From positions 3,580 through 67,579 of the forward strand of contig NZ_FOTE01000004.1 of NCBI RefSeq assembly GCF_900114475.1: a stretch of DNA of 64,000 bases. Reading direction: 5' to 3'. Shown here piece after piece: positions 32,739-39,598 of this stretch. Positions within the stretch are counted from its first letter, which is position 1, and every line of letters begins with the position of its first letter. The notes under the pieces are model-generated. The model saw nothing but the letters and a program-made list of their open reading frames with translations, made no database searches and was not told the origin of the DNA. The DNA comes from Paenibacillus sp. 1_12. GTDB lineage: Bacteria; Bacillota; Bacilli; Paenibacillales; NBRC-103111. Made by a program: the position numbers and the translations under genes.

Positions 32739-34505
32739 ATGATTAAAATGCTGCGGAATATGAAATTGATGAAGAAGCTCATCCTGCTGCTGATCGTATT
32801 TGTCGTCATTCCAATTCTGGTTATTGATTTTGTCGTAGCGAAAAAGCTCGAGTCCATTACGGAAGAACAGGTCGGCAACGCACTGCTGCAACTAGTGAGC
32901 GGGAGTCATTTGACCTTGGACCGCGAAAGCACGGATTTTGAGGAGAAGACCAAGAACATCATGATTTCCCAAGAAATTCAGCAGTTGGTTAGCTTACCCT
33001 CTTCTTCCGAATATGAAAGACTTGCTATTTTTAATGCTTTGGACAAATATCTCAATAATTATTCGACGAACGCGATAAGATACTCGCTGTTTATTTCAGA
33101 TAAGGATAAATCGTATTCTTTTGTCCCTAATCCGGATTTATTAACGAATGGAATTTTCTACTCAACAGATTTTAATACGTTGTCCTGGTTTAAAGACGCT
33201 AGTGAAGCCAAAGGAAAAGGAATCATTCGGGTTATCGATAAATTTGGATATAATCCTAACCATATACAAACCGTTGCTTACCTGCGTCAGCTCAACAGCA
33301 TATACAATGGAGAGATGGTAATCGGCTATCTGGCAGTATCCGGTATTGAAACGCAGCTGCAGATGGATTTTACACCGTTCGGAAAATATACCGACGCTGA
33401 AGTCGTACTGCTGGATCATACAGATGCGGTGCTTGCAAGCAATACGAGAAATTACAGCGTCGGAACACGCGTGAACGTGCCACCGGATAAGCTGGAAGGG
33501 GTCTACAAAGTAAAAGAAGTAGGCCAAGAACTGATGTGCATCCTGCACACAAGCGAATATACGAATACGAAGTTGTTGATGAGAGTTCCTGTGGAATCAA
33601 TTATCATCGATCATATCAGTGTCCAGCATTTGGTCAATTGGATTATGATTTTTTATTTCTTGATTCTTATTTTGGCTAGTATGTATTTTATTCAATCGAT
33701 ATTGAAGCCGATCTCACGGCTTGCGCGCATTACGAATTCCTATCATCCCGGACAAACATTGTCTATCAAGATGCAGTCCGATAGTCAGAACGAAATCGTA
33801 CTGTTGAACAATCTATTCATACGTATGACCAACCGGCTAAACCAAACGATATACGATAAGTATGAGCTGGAGCTGAAAAACAAAGAGGTTGAACTGTCCA
33901 CCCTACATGCACAAATTAATCCGCATCTCCTGTATAACACCTTGGAGTCGGTGTATTGGCATACATTAATGGAGGGAGCTGCGGAGTCTGCCCAGATGAT
34001 TAAAGATTTATCGTTGATTATGCGTATTGGCTTGAGTAAAGGGAAGCTATTAATTCCGATTATGGAGGAAATTCATCACGCGGAGGCTTATTTGCGATTG
34101 CTGCTTTTCCGTTATGAGTATTCGTTCCAGGTTTGCTGGGATGTTGAAGAGGAGACAAAACGATTCCTCATTCCCAAAGTCGTACTGCAGCCCATCATTG
34201 AAAATGCTATTTTACATGGGATCAAAAATATGAGTCAGGATGGCGAACTGAAGATATCAATTAAAATGTTGGATGAACGTATCATCATCAGCGTTGAGGA
34301 TAATGGATATAAACCAGCAGATATTACGAAACTGAATGCCATTCTTCGAGGTGAAGAGAGTAACAAAGGATACGGCATAATTAATGTGCAGAAACGTATT
34401 CAGCTGCATTTTGGCACAAACTACGGCATCTATTATTCGCTTCGCGGAGAACAGGGCGTTCGAGCCCAAATCGAGATTCCGATGGTACTGGATGGGAACG
34501 GCTGA
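32739..34505 (+). CDS. YesM-type sensor histidine kinase
   Basis: 588 residues. A transmembrane helix near the N-terminus (LILLLIVFVVIPILVIDFVV), an extracellular sensor region, a second helix (WIMIFYFLILILASMYFI), a HAMP-like linker, then the His_kinase domain with H396 in NPHLLYNTLE and an ATPase domain with IIENAILHGI and DNGYKP. It autophosphorylates and passes phosphate to the AraC-type regulator at 27840. The start follows GAGGGA at 8 nt. It lies after the transporter, so regulator and kinase flank the uptake genes they probably control. Confidence 0.94.
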   Translation: MIKMLRNMKLMKKLILLLIVFVVIPILVIDFVVAKKLESITEEQVGNALLQLVSGSHLTLDRESTDFEEKTKNIMISQEIQQLVSLPSSSEYERLAIFNALDKYLNNYSTNAIRYSLFISDKDKSYSFVPNPDLLTNGIFYSTDFNTLSWFKDASEAKGKGIIRVIDKFGYNPNHIQTVAYLRQLNSIYNGEMVIGYLAVSGIETQLQMDFTPFGKYTDAEVVLLDHTDAVLASNTRNYSVGTRVNVPPDKLEGVYKVKEVGQELMCILHTSEYTNTKLLMRVPVESIIIDHISVQHLVNWIMIFYFLILILASMYFIQSILKPISRLARITNSYHPGQTLSIKMQSDSQNEIVLLNNLFIRMTNRLNQTIYDKYELELKNKEVELSTLHAQINPHLLYNTLESVYWHTLMEGAAESAQMIKDLSLIMRIGLSKGKLLIPIMEEIHHAEAYLRLLLFRYEYSFQVCWDVEEETKRFLIPKVVLQPIIENAILHGIKNMSQDGELKISIKMLDERIIISVEDNGYKPADITKLNAILRGEESNKGYGIINVQKRIQLHFGTNYGIYYSLRGEQGVRAQIEIPMVLDGNG

Positions 34506-34561
34506 AAGGGTAATGATTAAACAAAAAAGATATATTTACTGGAATTTAATGTAAACAACTC

Positions 34562-34590
34562 TTGTTTTGTGAGAATTTTCAGAATATAAT
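34562..34590 (+). promoter_or_regulatory. promoter of ZTP riboswitch leader
   Basis: TTGTTT (34562-34567), 17 nt, TATAAT (34585-34590). The predicted start is about ten bases before the aptamer. Confidence 0.7.
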
Positions 34591-34607
34591 AGTCGATATG
34601 TATTTGG

Positions 34608-34713
34608 TATGTGCAACTGGCGTAAACGTGGAAAACCACGAGGGAGCACATATTCATAACGCCGTACGCCTGGGCAAAGTGTTTGGTCTATGACCAAATG
34701 CTTTTTATTTTTT
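34608..34713 (+). ncRNA. ZTP (pfl) riboswitch with terminator
   Basis: The aptamer (34608-34676) has P1 TATGTGC / GCACATA, then ACTGGCG, a GTGG / CCAC hairpin, GGGAGC, and the conserved 3' domain GCCGTACGCCTGGGCA, all hallmarks of the ZTP/pfl family. A terminator follows at once (34676-34704, TTTGGTC / GACCAAA core, then CTTTTTATTTTTT). Binding of ZTP/ZMP, the alarmone of 10-formyl-tetrahydrofolate shortage, should allow read-through into the acetyltransferase gene. Confidence 0.9.
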
Positions 34714-34731
34714 ATGGGAGGTGAGGGAAAT

Positions 34732-35208
34732 ATGACAATTCGGCTATTAGAAAGCAAGGACCAAACTGAAGTTATACAAATAATGATGGAACATCCACTG
34801 CAATTTCCAAAGTTCATCATAGATAAATATCCGGAGCGGTGGGGAGGCTTTTTGAATCCATCATCGGGCAGCTGCCAATATTATGTTGCGTATAACGAAG
34901 TTAATACCGTGATGGGTCATGCTGGGTACATATTTAATGATGAAGTAGGTCTATATGAAATCGTAGGTGTAGCAGTGAAAAAGGACGCTCAACGACAAGG
35001 CATTGGCAAGGCTTTAATCAACATGATTTGCAGTAGACTTAACGAGTTGAATGAAAAAAAAGTTATTCTGTATACTTTAGGTCATGTTGGTAATGAAGAT
35101 ACGATCACATTTTATCGTAATATCGGTTTTGAGCTGATCAACCAAGAATTAGACTTCTTTAGAAACGGCTATCATAGAGTCACATTGATTAAACACTTAG
35201 GTAATTAA
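34732..35208 (+). CDS. GNAT-family N-acetyltransferase under ZTP control
   Basis: 158 residues from ATG 34732, preceded by GGGAGGTGAG. The acetyl-CoA-binding motif A reads VAVKKDAQRQGIGKALI, followed by ILYTLGHVGNEDTITFYRNIGFE (motif B). Substrate unknown. It is the first gene after a ZTP riboswitch, which usually controls purine or folate genes, so the enzyme may act on a metabolite or antifolate linked to one-carbon metabolism. This functional link is inference. No other gene follows in the same unit apart from the small YjcZ-like gene. Confidence 0.88.
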   Translation: MTIRLLESKDQTEVIQIMMEHPLQFPKFIIDKYPERWGGFLNPSSGSCQYYVAYNEVNTVMGHAGYIFNDEVGLYEIVGVAVKKDAQRQGIGKALINMICSRLNELNEKKVILYTLGHVGNEDTITFYRNIGFELINQELDFFRNGYHRVTLIKHLGN

Positions 35209-35325
35209 AAAGGTGGATGGAATAATGGATGCCTAACCTGATAATCACCCATTTTTGTATCCGTCCAATCAGATAACGGCTGACTTTCATATCATACTGA
35301 AGGCAAGATGGAAGGAGGAGTTAAC

Positions 35326-35442
35326 ATGGGTTTAGAAGCTGGATTAGGTGGAAGTTGTGGTGGATTTGGTTTGGGAACTAGTACAGGTGCTATTCTCGTT
35401 CTGTTCATTTTATTGGTAATTATTAGCCGTGCTTTTATCTAA
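35326..35442 (+). CDS. YjcZ-family sporulation miniprotein
   Basis: 38 residues: a glycine-rich head (GGSCGGFGLG) and one transmembrane helix (AILVLFILLVIISRAFI). This matches the tiny YjcZ-type proteins abundant in Bacillus and Paenibacillus and linked to spores. The ATG lies 6 nt after AAGGAGGAG. A strong terminator follows 12 nt after the stop. Confidence 0.82.
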   Translation: MGLEAGLGGSCGGFGLGTSTGAILVLFILLVIISRAFI

Positions 35443-35454
35443 ATGATGGATCAC

Positions 35455-35486
35455 ACCGCCTTCAGCTGAATCGAAGGCGGTTTTTT
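35455..35486. terminator. terminator between convergent genes
   Basis: A perfect 9-bp stem ACCGCCTTC / GAAGGCGGT with a 9-nt loop is followed by a T6 run on the plus strand. It may also serve the convergent phosphatase gene, though the minus-strand side lacks a clear T-run. Confidence 0.88.
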
Positions 35487-35503
35487 GTTGTTCATTAATT
35501 GTC

Positions 35504-37186
35504 CTAAAATGCGGCTCCACTGATCGCTACCAACGCTGATCTTGGTATGCTGTCGCCCAAACGGTGCGGCCATGTGCTGGTGAGTTTAACCCGATCTTGG
35601 GTCGTCTCTCCAGGATGCTTTACAGTCAAAAATAAGGTCCGTTCATCAGGAGTAAAACTTACCCCGTCAAACTCGGCGTCATACGGAGCTGATGCAAATT
35701 GTCGAGTTTCCTTGGTTTCGCCTGAAGCGGGTATCACGTACAAACCGTTATTTTTAAATTGAGCCCACGCGCCTTTGTTCAATTGATCCGCAGAAATATT
35801 CGACACCACCCACAGATTTCCTTTTGTATCAAACGCAAGACTGCCTGGCGAACTGAAACCACTTTGAGGCCCACCTACAGCAAAAATTTCGTAAGAAAAT
35901 TCGGTAGCCCCAAGGTTGTTGTTCTTCTCAAGAAAACGAATGATTTGACCATGAAGGTTTCCGCGTTGGCCGTTATTCGTATATGCAATGTACAAAGTAT
36001 GATCTGTCGGATTAATAGTTACCGTTGCAGGACGGTCAGATAGAGTGGCTCCTAGAATAATTGCGGCTTCTCGGGCATGTACATAGATGTCTGCCTGTTC
36101 TTTAAATATCTCAAGAAGGGATTCTCTGGAAAGGTTCAAAACACCAGGTATTTGGTAGCGGTAATCCTTAATCGATTGGGTAACCGCTTCTATCGTCAAT
36201 TCCACCCAATGCCCGGTAGCTTTATTTGCAGCATACAGCTTGCCCTCGTGTAAAAGCTCGGAATTGGCCTTGCCACGCGATGGTTCATATTTGTTTGAGC
36301 TAATAAACTTATAGACACAAGCGTCTTCGGTATCTTCACCCATGTAGACGGTAACTTTTCCATCCAAACTTAATCCCATAGTCACATTACCGTGATTGAA
36401 TCGTCCCAATGCTGTGTGTTTTTTGGGTTGTGCATGAGTATCAAACGGGTCCGCTTCTACCACCCATCCATAATGTGTCGGATCGAGTCCTGTGCTTCTG
36501 CATGTAGATTCGAATTGATTCTCACAGGAAAGTACGGTACCCCACAAAGTTGTTCCACCACCACGATTGGCAATCGTACCCTGGACTCGGGATGCATGGT
36601 GTACCGCCTTGGTTCCGCGGGCTGGCCCCGTCAGTTCTATGGCATCAAGTCCTGTGATACGCCGGGAATATTCGGATTGGGTATCCATTTTCCAATGGCC
36701 CTTATCATTACGGAATACCTTAATAATGGAAGCACCTTGATTATATAACAGTGATCGTTGTTGAGCCGGAGTCAAATGTTTCTGCTGATTGCCGTCCTCA
36801 AGCCACAATTCGTTCGTGGATTCGTGGCCAATCCAGAGTAGTCCTTCTGCACGGGAACCCTCCAAAGGAAAAAAATGGGTATAGCTGTTGTTATCCCCGA
36901 ACGTGTCTCCTTTTATATTGATTGTGTCTCCATAAGCCGCGATGACCTCGTATTTAAATCCAGAGGGTAGCACTAAATCATCACTTGCCGTCGCTGTATC
37001 ACGGGTAGGGTTAAAGGAGTCTGAAACCTTAATCGTTGGAAAATCGATCAGGGACTGATTCCCCTCCGCGGCACTCGCTTTTTTACTAAAGGATCCTAAT
37101 CCAATGGAGGATGCGGCAAGATACGCAGTACCGGTTCCAAGATAACCAAGAAACTTACGGCGAGATAAATGTTTATTTTCGTCCAT
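35504..37186 (-). CDS. PhoX-family (DUF839) secreted phosphatase
   Basis: 560 residues. The twin-arginine signal SRRKFLGYLG near the N-terminus points to folded export through Tat. The body is the PhoX/COG3211 beta-propeller family (LPSGFKYEVIAAYGD, WIGHESTNE, RFNHGNVTMGLSLDGK, YMGEDTEDACVYKF, PDERTLFLTVKHPG). Members are calcium/iron-dependent alkaline phosphatases that release phosphate from organic esters outside the cell. Period-11 GACA repeats upstream may be a Pho box. Monocistronic on the minus strand. Confidence 0.9.
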   Translation of the reverse strand: MDENKHLSRRKFLGYLGTGTAYLAASSIGLGSFSKKASAAEGNQSLIDFPTIKVSDSFNPTRDTATASDDLVLPSGFKYEVIAAYGDTINIKGDTFGDNNSYTHFFPLEGSRAEGLLWIGHESTNELWLEDGNQQKHLTPAQQRSLLYNQGASIIKVFRNDKGHWKMDTQSEYSRRITGLDAIELTGPARGTKAVHHASRVQGTIANRGGGTTLWGTVLSCENQFESTCRSTGLDPTHYGWVVEADPFDTHAQPKKHTALGRFNHGNVTMGLSLDGKVTVYMGEDTEDACVYKFISSNKYEPSRGKANSELLHEGKLYAANKATGHWVELTIEAVTQSIKDYRYQIPGVLNLSRESLLEIFKEQADIYVHAREAAIILGATLSDRPATVTINPTDHTLYIAYTNNGQRGNLHGQIIRFLEKNNNLGATEFSYEIFAVGGPQSGFSSPGSLAFDTKGNLWVVSNISADQLNKGAWAQFKNNGLYVIPASGETKETRQFASAPYDAEFDGVSFTPDERTLFLTVKHPGETTQDRVKLTSTWPHRLGDSIPRSALVAISGAAF

Positions 37187-37220
37187 ACCTAACCTCCAAA
37201 ATTAAATGTATATGTAAGTT

Positions 37221-37250
37221 TAGCGACATTAAATGACAAAAAAACGACAA
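37221..37250. promoter_or_regulatory. Pho-box-like repeats upstream of phosphatase
   Basis: GACA occurs at 37225, 37235 and 37246, each preceded by CG or TG, spaced 10 and 11 bp. PhoP of Bacillus binds TTNACA-like repeats with an 11-bp period, and the downstream gene is a secreted phosphatase. The match to consensus is loose. Confidence 0.4.
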
Positions 37251-37414
37251 AAAACAAATAATTTTAGCTAAAAAAATAATCAATATGGGCTTGGGAAAAG
37301 GAATTTTTAAGTGGTTATAGAATAAGTAATTTAATGATGTTAACTATAATATCACGTTATCGAATAAAGAGGAATATCGAATTTTGCGACGATTTCTTAC
37401 ATAGAGAGGTACTT

Positions 37415-37915
37415 ATGCTCCATACCATTCAGGCTGCTTCTAACGACGAATCCTTTTTATATCAGCTTTATGCAACCACTCGAGAGGCTGAAATGGCAGC
37501 ATGGGGCTGGGATGCTTCAGCTGTGAATGTCTTTCTCCAAATGCAATGGAACGCTCAAAAGCGATCTTATGACCTTCAATACCCTGATGCGAGCCATAAT
37601 ATTATCCTATACAACGATCTTCGTGTGGGTCGTATGATGTACGCCAACACAACAGAAGAAACCATTCTTATCGATATCTCGTTATTACCGGAGTTTCGCA
37701 ATCAAGGGATCGGTACAAGAATGATTCGCACCTTACAATTTGAACAAGGCTTGCAAACAACAAAACCGATCCGTCTTAGTGTCCTAAAGCACAACCCCGC
37801 TAAACGATTGTATGAACGTCTTGGCTTTACGATTAACGGAGGCAATGGATTATACGAAAATATGCTATGGTTCAACGAGTTGGTTGAGCCTGATCTGGCG
37901 TTTTTACAAAAATAA
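37415..37915 (+). CDS. GNAT-family N-acetyltransferase
   Basis: 166 residues from ATG 37415, 5 nt after AGAGAGG; the upstream extension has no ribosome binding site. The acetyl-CoA motif is ISLLPEFRNQGIGTRMI, then LSVLKHNPAKRLYERLGF. It lies 20 nt before three Collar-domain genes and is probably the first gene of their operon, an arrangement seen repeatedly in related bacteria. It may acetylate those proteins, which is a guess from context. Confidence 0.9.
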   Translation: MLHTIQAASNDESFLYQLYATTREAEMAAWGWDASAVNVFLQMQWNAQKRSYDLQYPDASHNIILYNDLRVGRMMYANTTEETILIDISLLPEFRNQGIGTRMIRTLQFEQGLQTTKPIRLSVLKHNPAKRLYERLGFTINGGNGLYENMLWFNELVEPDLAFLQK

Positions 37916-37935
37916 CTAATGAGGTGACACAAACG

Positions 37936-38439
37936 ATGGCTGATCCCTATGTAGGAGAAATTCGCATGTTTGCTGGAAACTTTGCTCCAGTGGGTTGGGC
38001 ACTGTGTGACGGTCAAATGATGAGCATTTCACAGAACGAAGCCCTTTATACATTAATTGGAACTACATTTGGAGGGGATGGACAAACAACTTTTGCGCTG
38101 CCAGACATGCGAGGAAGAATCCCTATTCATCGCACTGAAGCCTATCCTTTGGGAGCTAAAGGTGGCGCCGAGACGATTTCTCTTATTACGAATGAGCTTC
38201 CCCTACATACCCATGTACCCCATGCTTCTACCCAAACGGGAACGCAGCCCTCACCCAACAATGCCATTTGGGCCACGAATGTAGCCAGCACGTATACAGA
38301 AGGGAATGGGAGTCCTGTGACGATGAATCAGCAAACGATCTCGTTAGAAGGTGGAAATCAGCAGCACACCAACATGATGCCCTCTCTGACCATTTCTTTT
38401 ATTATCGCTTTGGAAGGAATCTTTCCATCTCTGGCATAA
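37936..38439 (+). CDS. phage-tail Collar-domain protein 1
   Basis: 167 residues. The Collar domain (PF07484-like) fills the N-terminal half: EIRMFAGNFAPVGWALCDGQMM, LIGTTFGGDGQTTFALPDMRGR. The conserved ending is HTNMMPSLTISFIIALEG. The ATG at 37936 follows GAGGTG; the GTG within that site is less likely. Related to microcystin-dependent protein MdpB. No other tail genes are present, so it is not part of a prophage here. Its role is unknown, perhaps a surface or contractile-system fibre tip. Confidence 0.88.
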   Translation: MADPYVGEIRMFAGNFAPVGWALCDGQMMSISQNEALYTLIGTTFGGDGQTTFALPDMRGRIPIHRTEAYPLGAKGGAETISLITNELPLHTHVPHASTQTGTQPSPNNAIWATNVASTYTEGNGSPVTMNQQTISLEGGNQQHTNMMPSLTISFIIALEGIFPSLA

Positions 38440-38476
38440 TGGGTTGTTCTTACTAAATCTAAAGGGAGGTATTCAG

Positions 38477-38974
38477 ATGTCTGATCAATTTTTAGCTGAA
38501 ATTCGGTTGTTTTCCTATGATCGTGTCCCTAATGGCTGGGCGATTTGTGATGGTCAAATTTTATCGATTACTGCTAATCAAGCGCTTTTCTCGCTGCTTG
38601 GGACTACTTACGGGGGAAATGGTGTAACTACGTTTGCATTACCTGACTTAAGAGGTCGTGTTCCTGTTCACGTTAGTCAGAGCCTTCCACTTGGGACACA
38701 CGGTGGAGAAGTGAACCATGCTTTAAATTCTAATGAAATGCCAACCCATTCTCACTTAGCCCAAGGCTCAACAAATCCTTCAACAAGCATTTCACCTCAA
38801 AATAATGTATGGGGTATGCAAAACAACCTATATGGACCAGCAGCTGCTTTAGCGCTTATGAATGGAACAGCACTTTCAAGTACCGGGGGTGGACAGCCCC
38901 ATTCCAATATGCAGCCATACTTTGCGTTGAATTTTTGTATCGCAATTGTAGGGATTTATCCATCAAGAAGTTAA
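38477..38974 (+). CDS. phage-tail Collar-domain protein 2
   Basis: 165 residues from ATG 38477, 7 nt after GGGAGGT. Same plan as the preceding gene: EIRLFSYDRVPNGWAICDGQIL, LLGTTYGGNGVTTFALPDLRGR and an ending HSNMQPYFALNFCIAIVGIYPS. It is clearly a duplicate, but diverged, especially in the central variable region between the collar and the C-terminal motif. Co-transcribed with its neighbours by spacing. Confidence 0.88.
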   Translation: MSDQFLAEIRLFSYDRVPNGWAICDGQILSITANQALFSLLGTTYGGNGVTTFALPDLRGRVPVHVSQSLPLGTHGGEVNHALNSNEMPTHSHLAQGSTNPSTSISPQNNVWGMQNNLYGPAAALALMNGTALSSTGGGQPHSNMQPYFALNFCIAIVGIYPSRS

Positions 38975-38989
38975 AGGGGAATTCATGAT

Positions 38990-39529
38990 ATGGCAGATGC
39001 TTTTATTGGAGAAATACGAATATTCTCAGGCAATTACGCGCCTTATGGCTGGGCTCTGTGCAATGGACAACTAATGCCCATCGCACAGAATGCGGCGCTC
39101 TTTTCCATTTTAGGCACCCAGTATGGTGGAAATGGCTCCAATGATTTTGCTTTACCCAATTTAAATGGCGCTGCGCCCATGCATGGAGGGAGTGGTGCTG
39201 GTTTAACAACGCGTCATATAGGTGAAAAAGTTGGAGCCGAGTCGGTAACACTTACTGCTGCTGAAATGCCATCACATACTCACGCGGCTCAAGCTTATGA
39301 GATACCCGGCACTTCAACCCATCCCTCTAATAACTATTGGGCAGAGGCTCCCGCACAGGGCAGGCCGCATCCGCAGCAAGCACCGATATATAGCACAAAT
39401 GCAAATGTGACGATGCATCCAAGCTCCCTCTCTACAACTGGAGGCAATCAACCACACAATAACATGCAGCCCTTTATTGCATTGAACTTCATTATTTGTC
39501 TGAACGGGATTTATCCTGCTCGAGGATAA
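38990..39529 (+). CDS. phage-tail Collar-domain protein 3
   Basis: 179 residues, ATG about 10 nt after AAAGGGG. Collar motif EIRIFSGNYAPYGWALCNGQLM and LPNLNGAAPMHG; C-terminus NNMQPFIALNFIICLNGIYPARG. Third member of the tandem set, only 15 nt after the second. It is followed by a large secreted protein gene about 70 nt downstream, which may belong to the same operon. Confidence 0.88.
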   Translation: MADAFIGEIRIFSGNYAPYGWALCNGQLMPIAQNAALFSILGTQYGGNGSNDFALPNLNGAAPMHGGSGAGLTTRHIGEKVGAESVTLTAAEMPSHTHAAQAYEIPGTSTHPSNNYWAEAPAQGRPHPQQAPIYSTNANVTMHPSSLSTTGGNQPHNNMQPFIALNFIICLNGIYPARG

Positions 39530-39598
39530 TAGCGAAACCATGAAGTGTTCTCAACGAAAAAGGATGCAGTATCAGGCAGGCTATGATAGGGGGATTCA

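Noticed and set aside
37924-39529. Prophage tail module
   Set aside because: Only Collar-domain genes are present, with no tape measure, baseplate, capsid, holin or lysin genes nearby.
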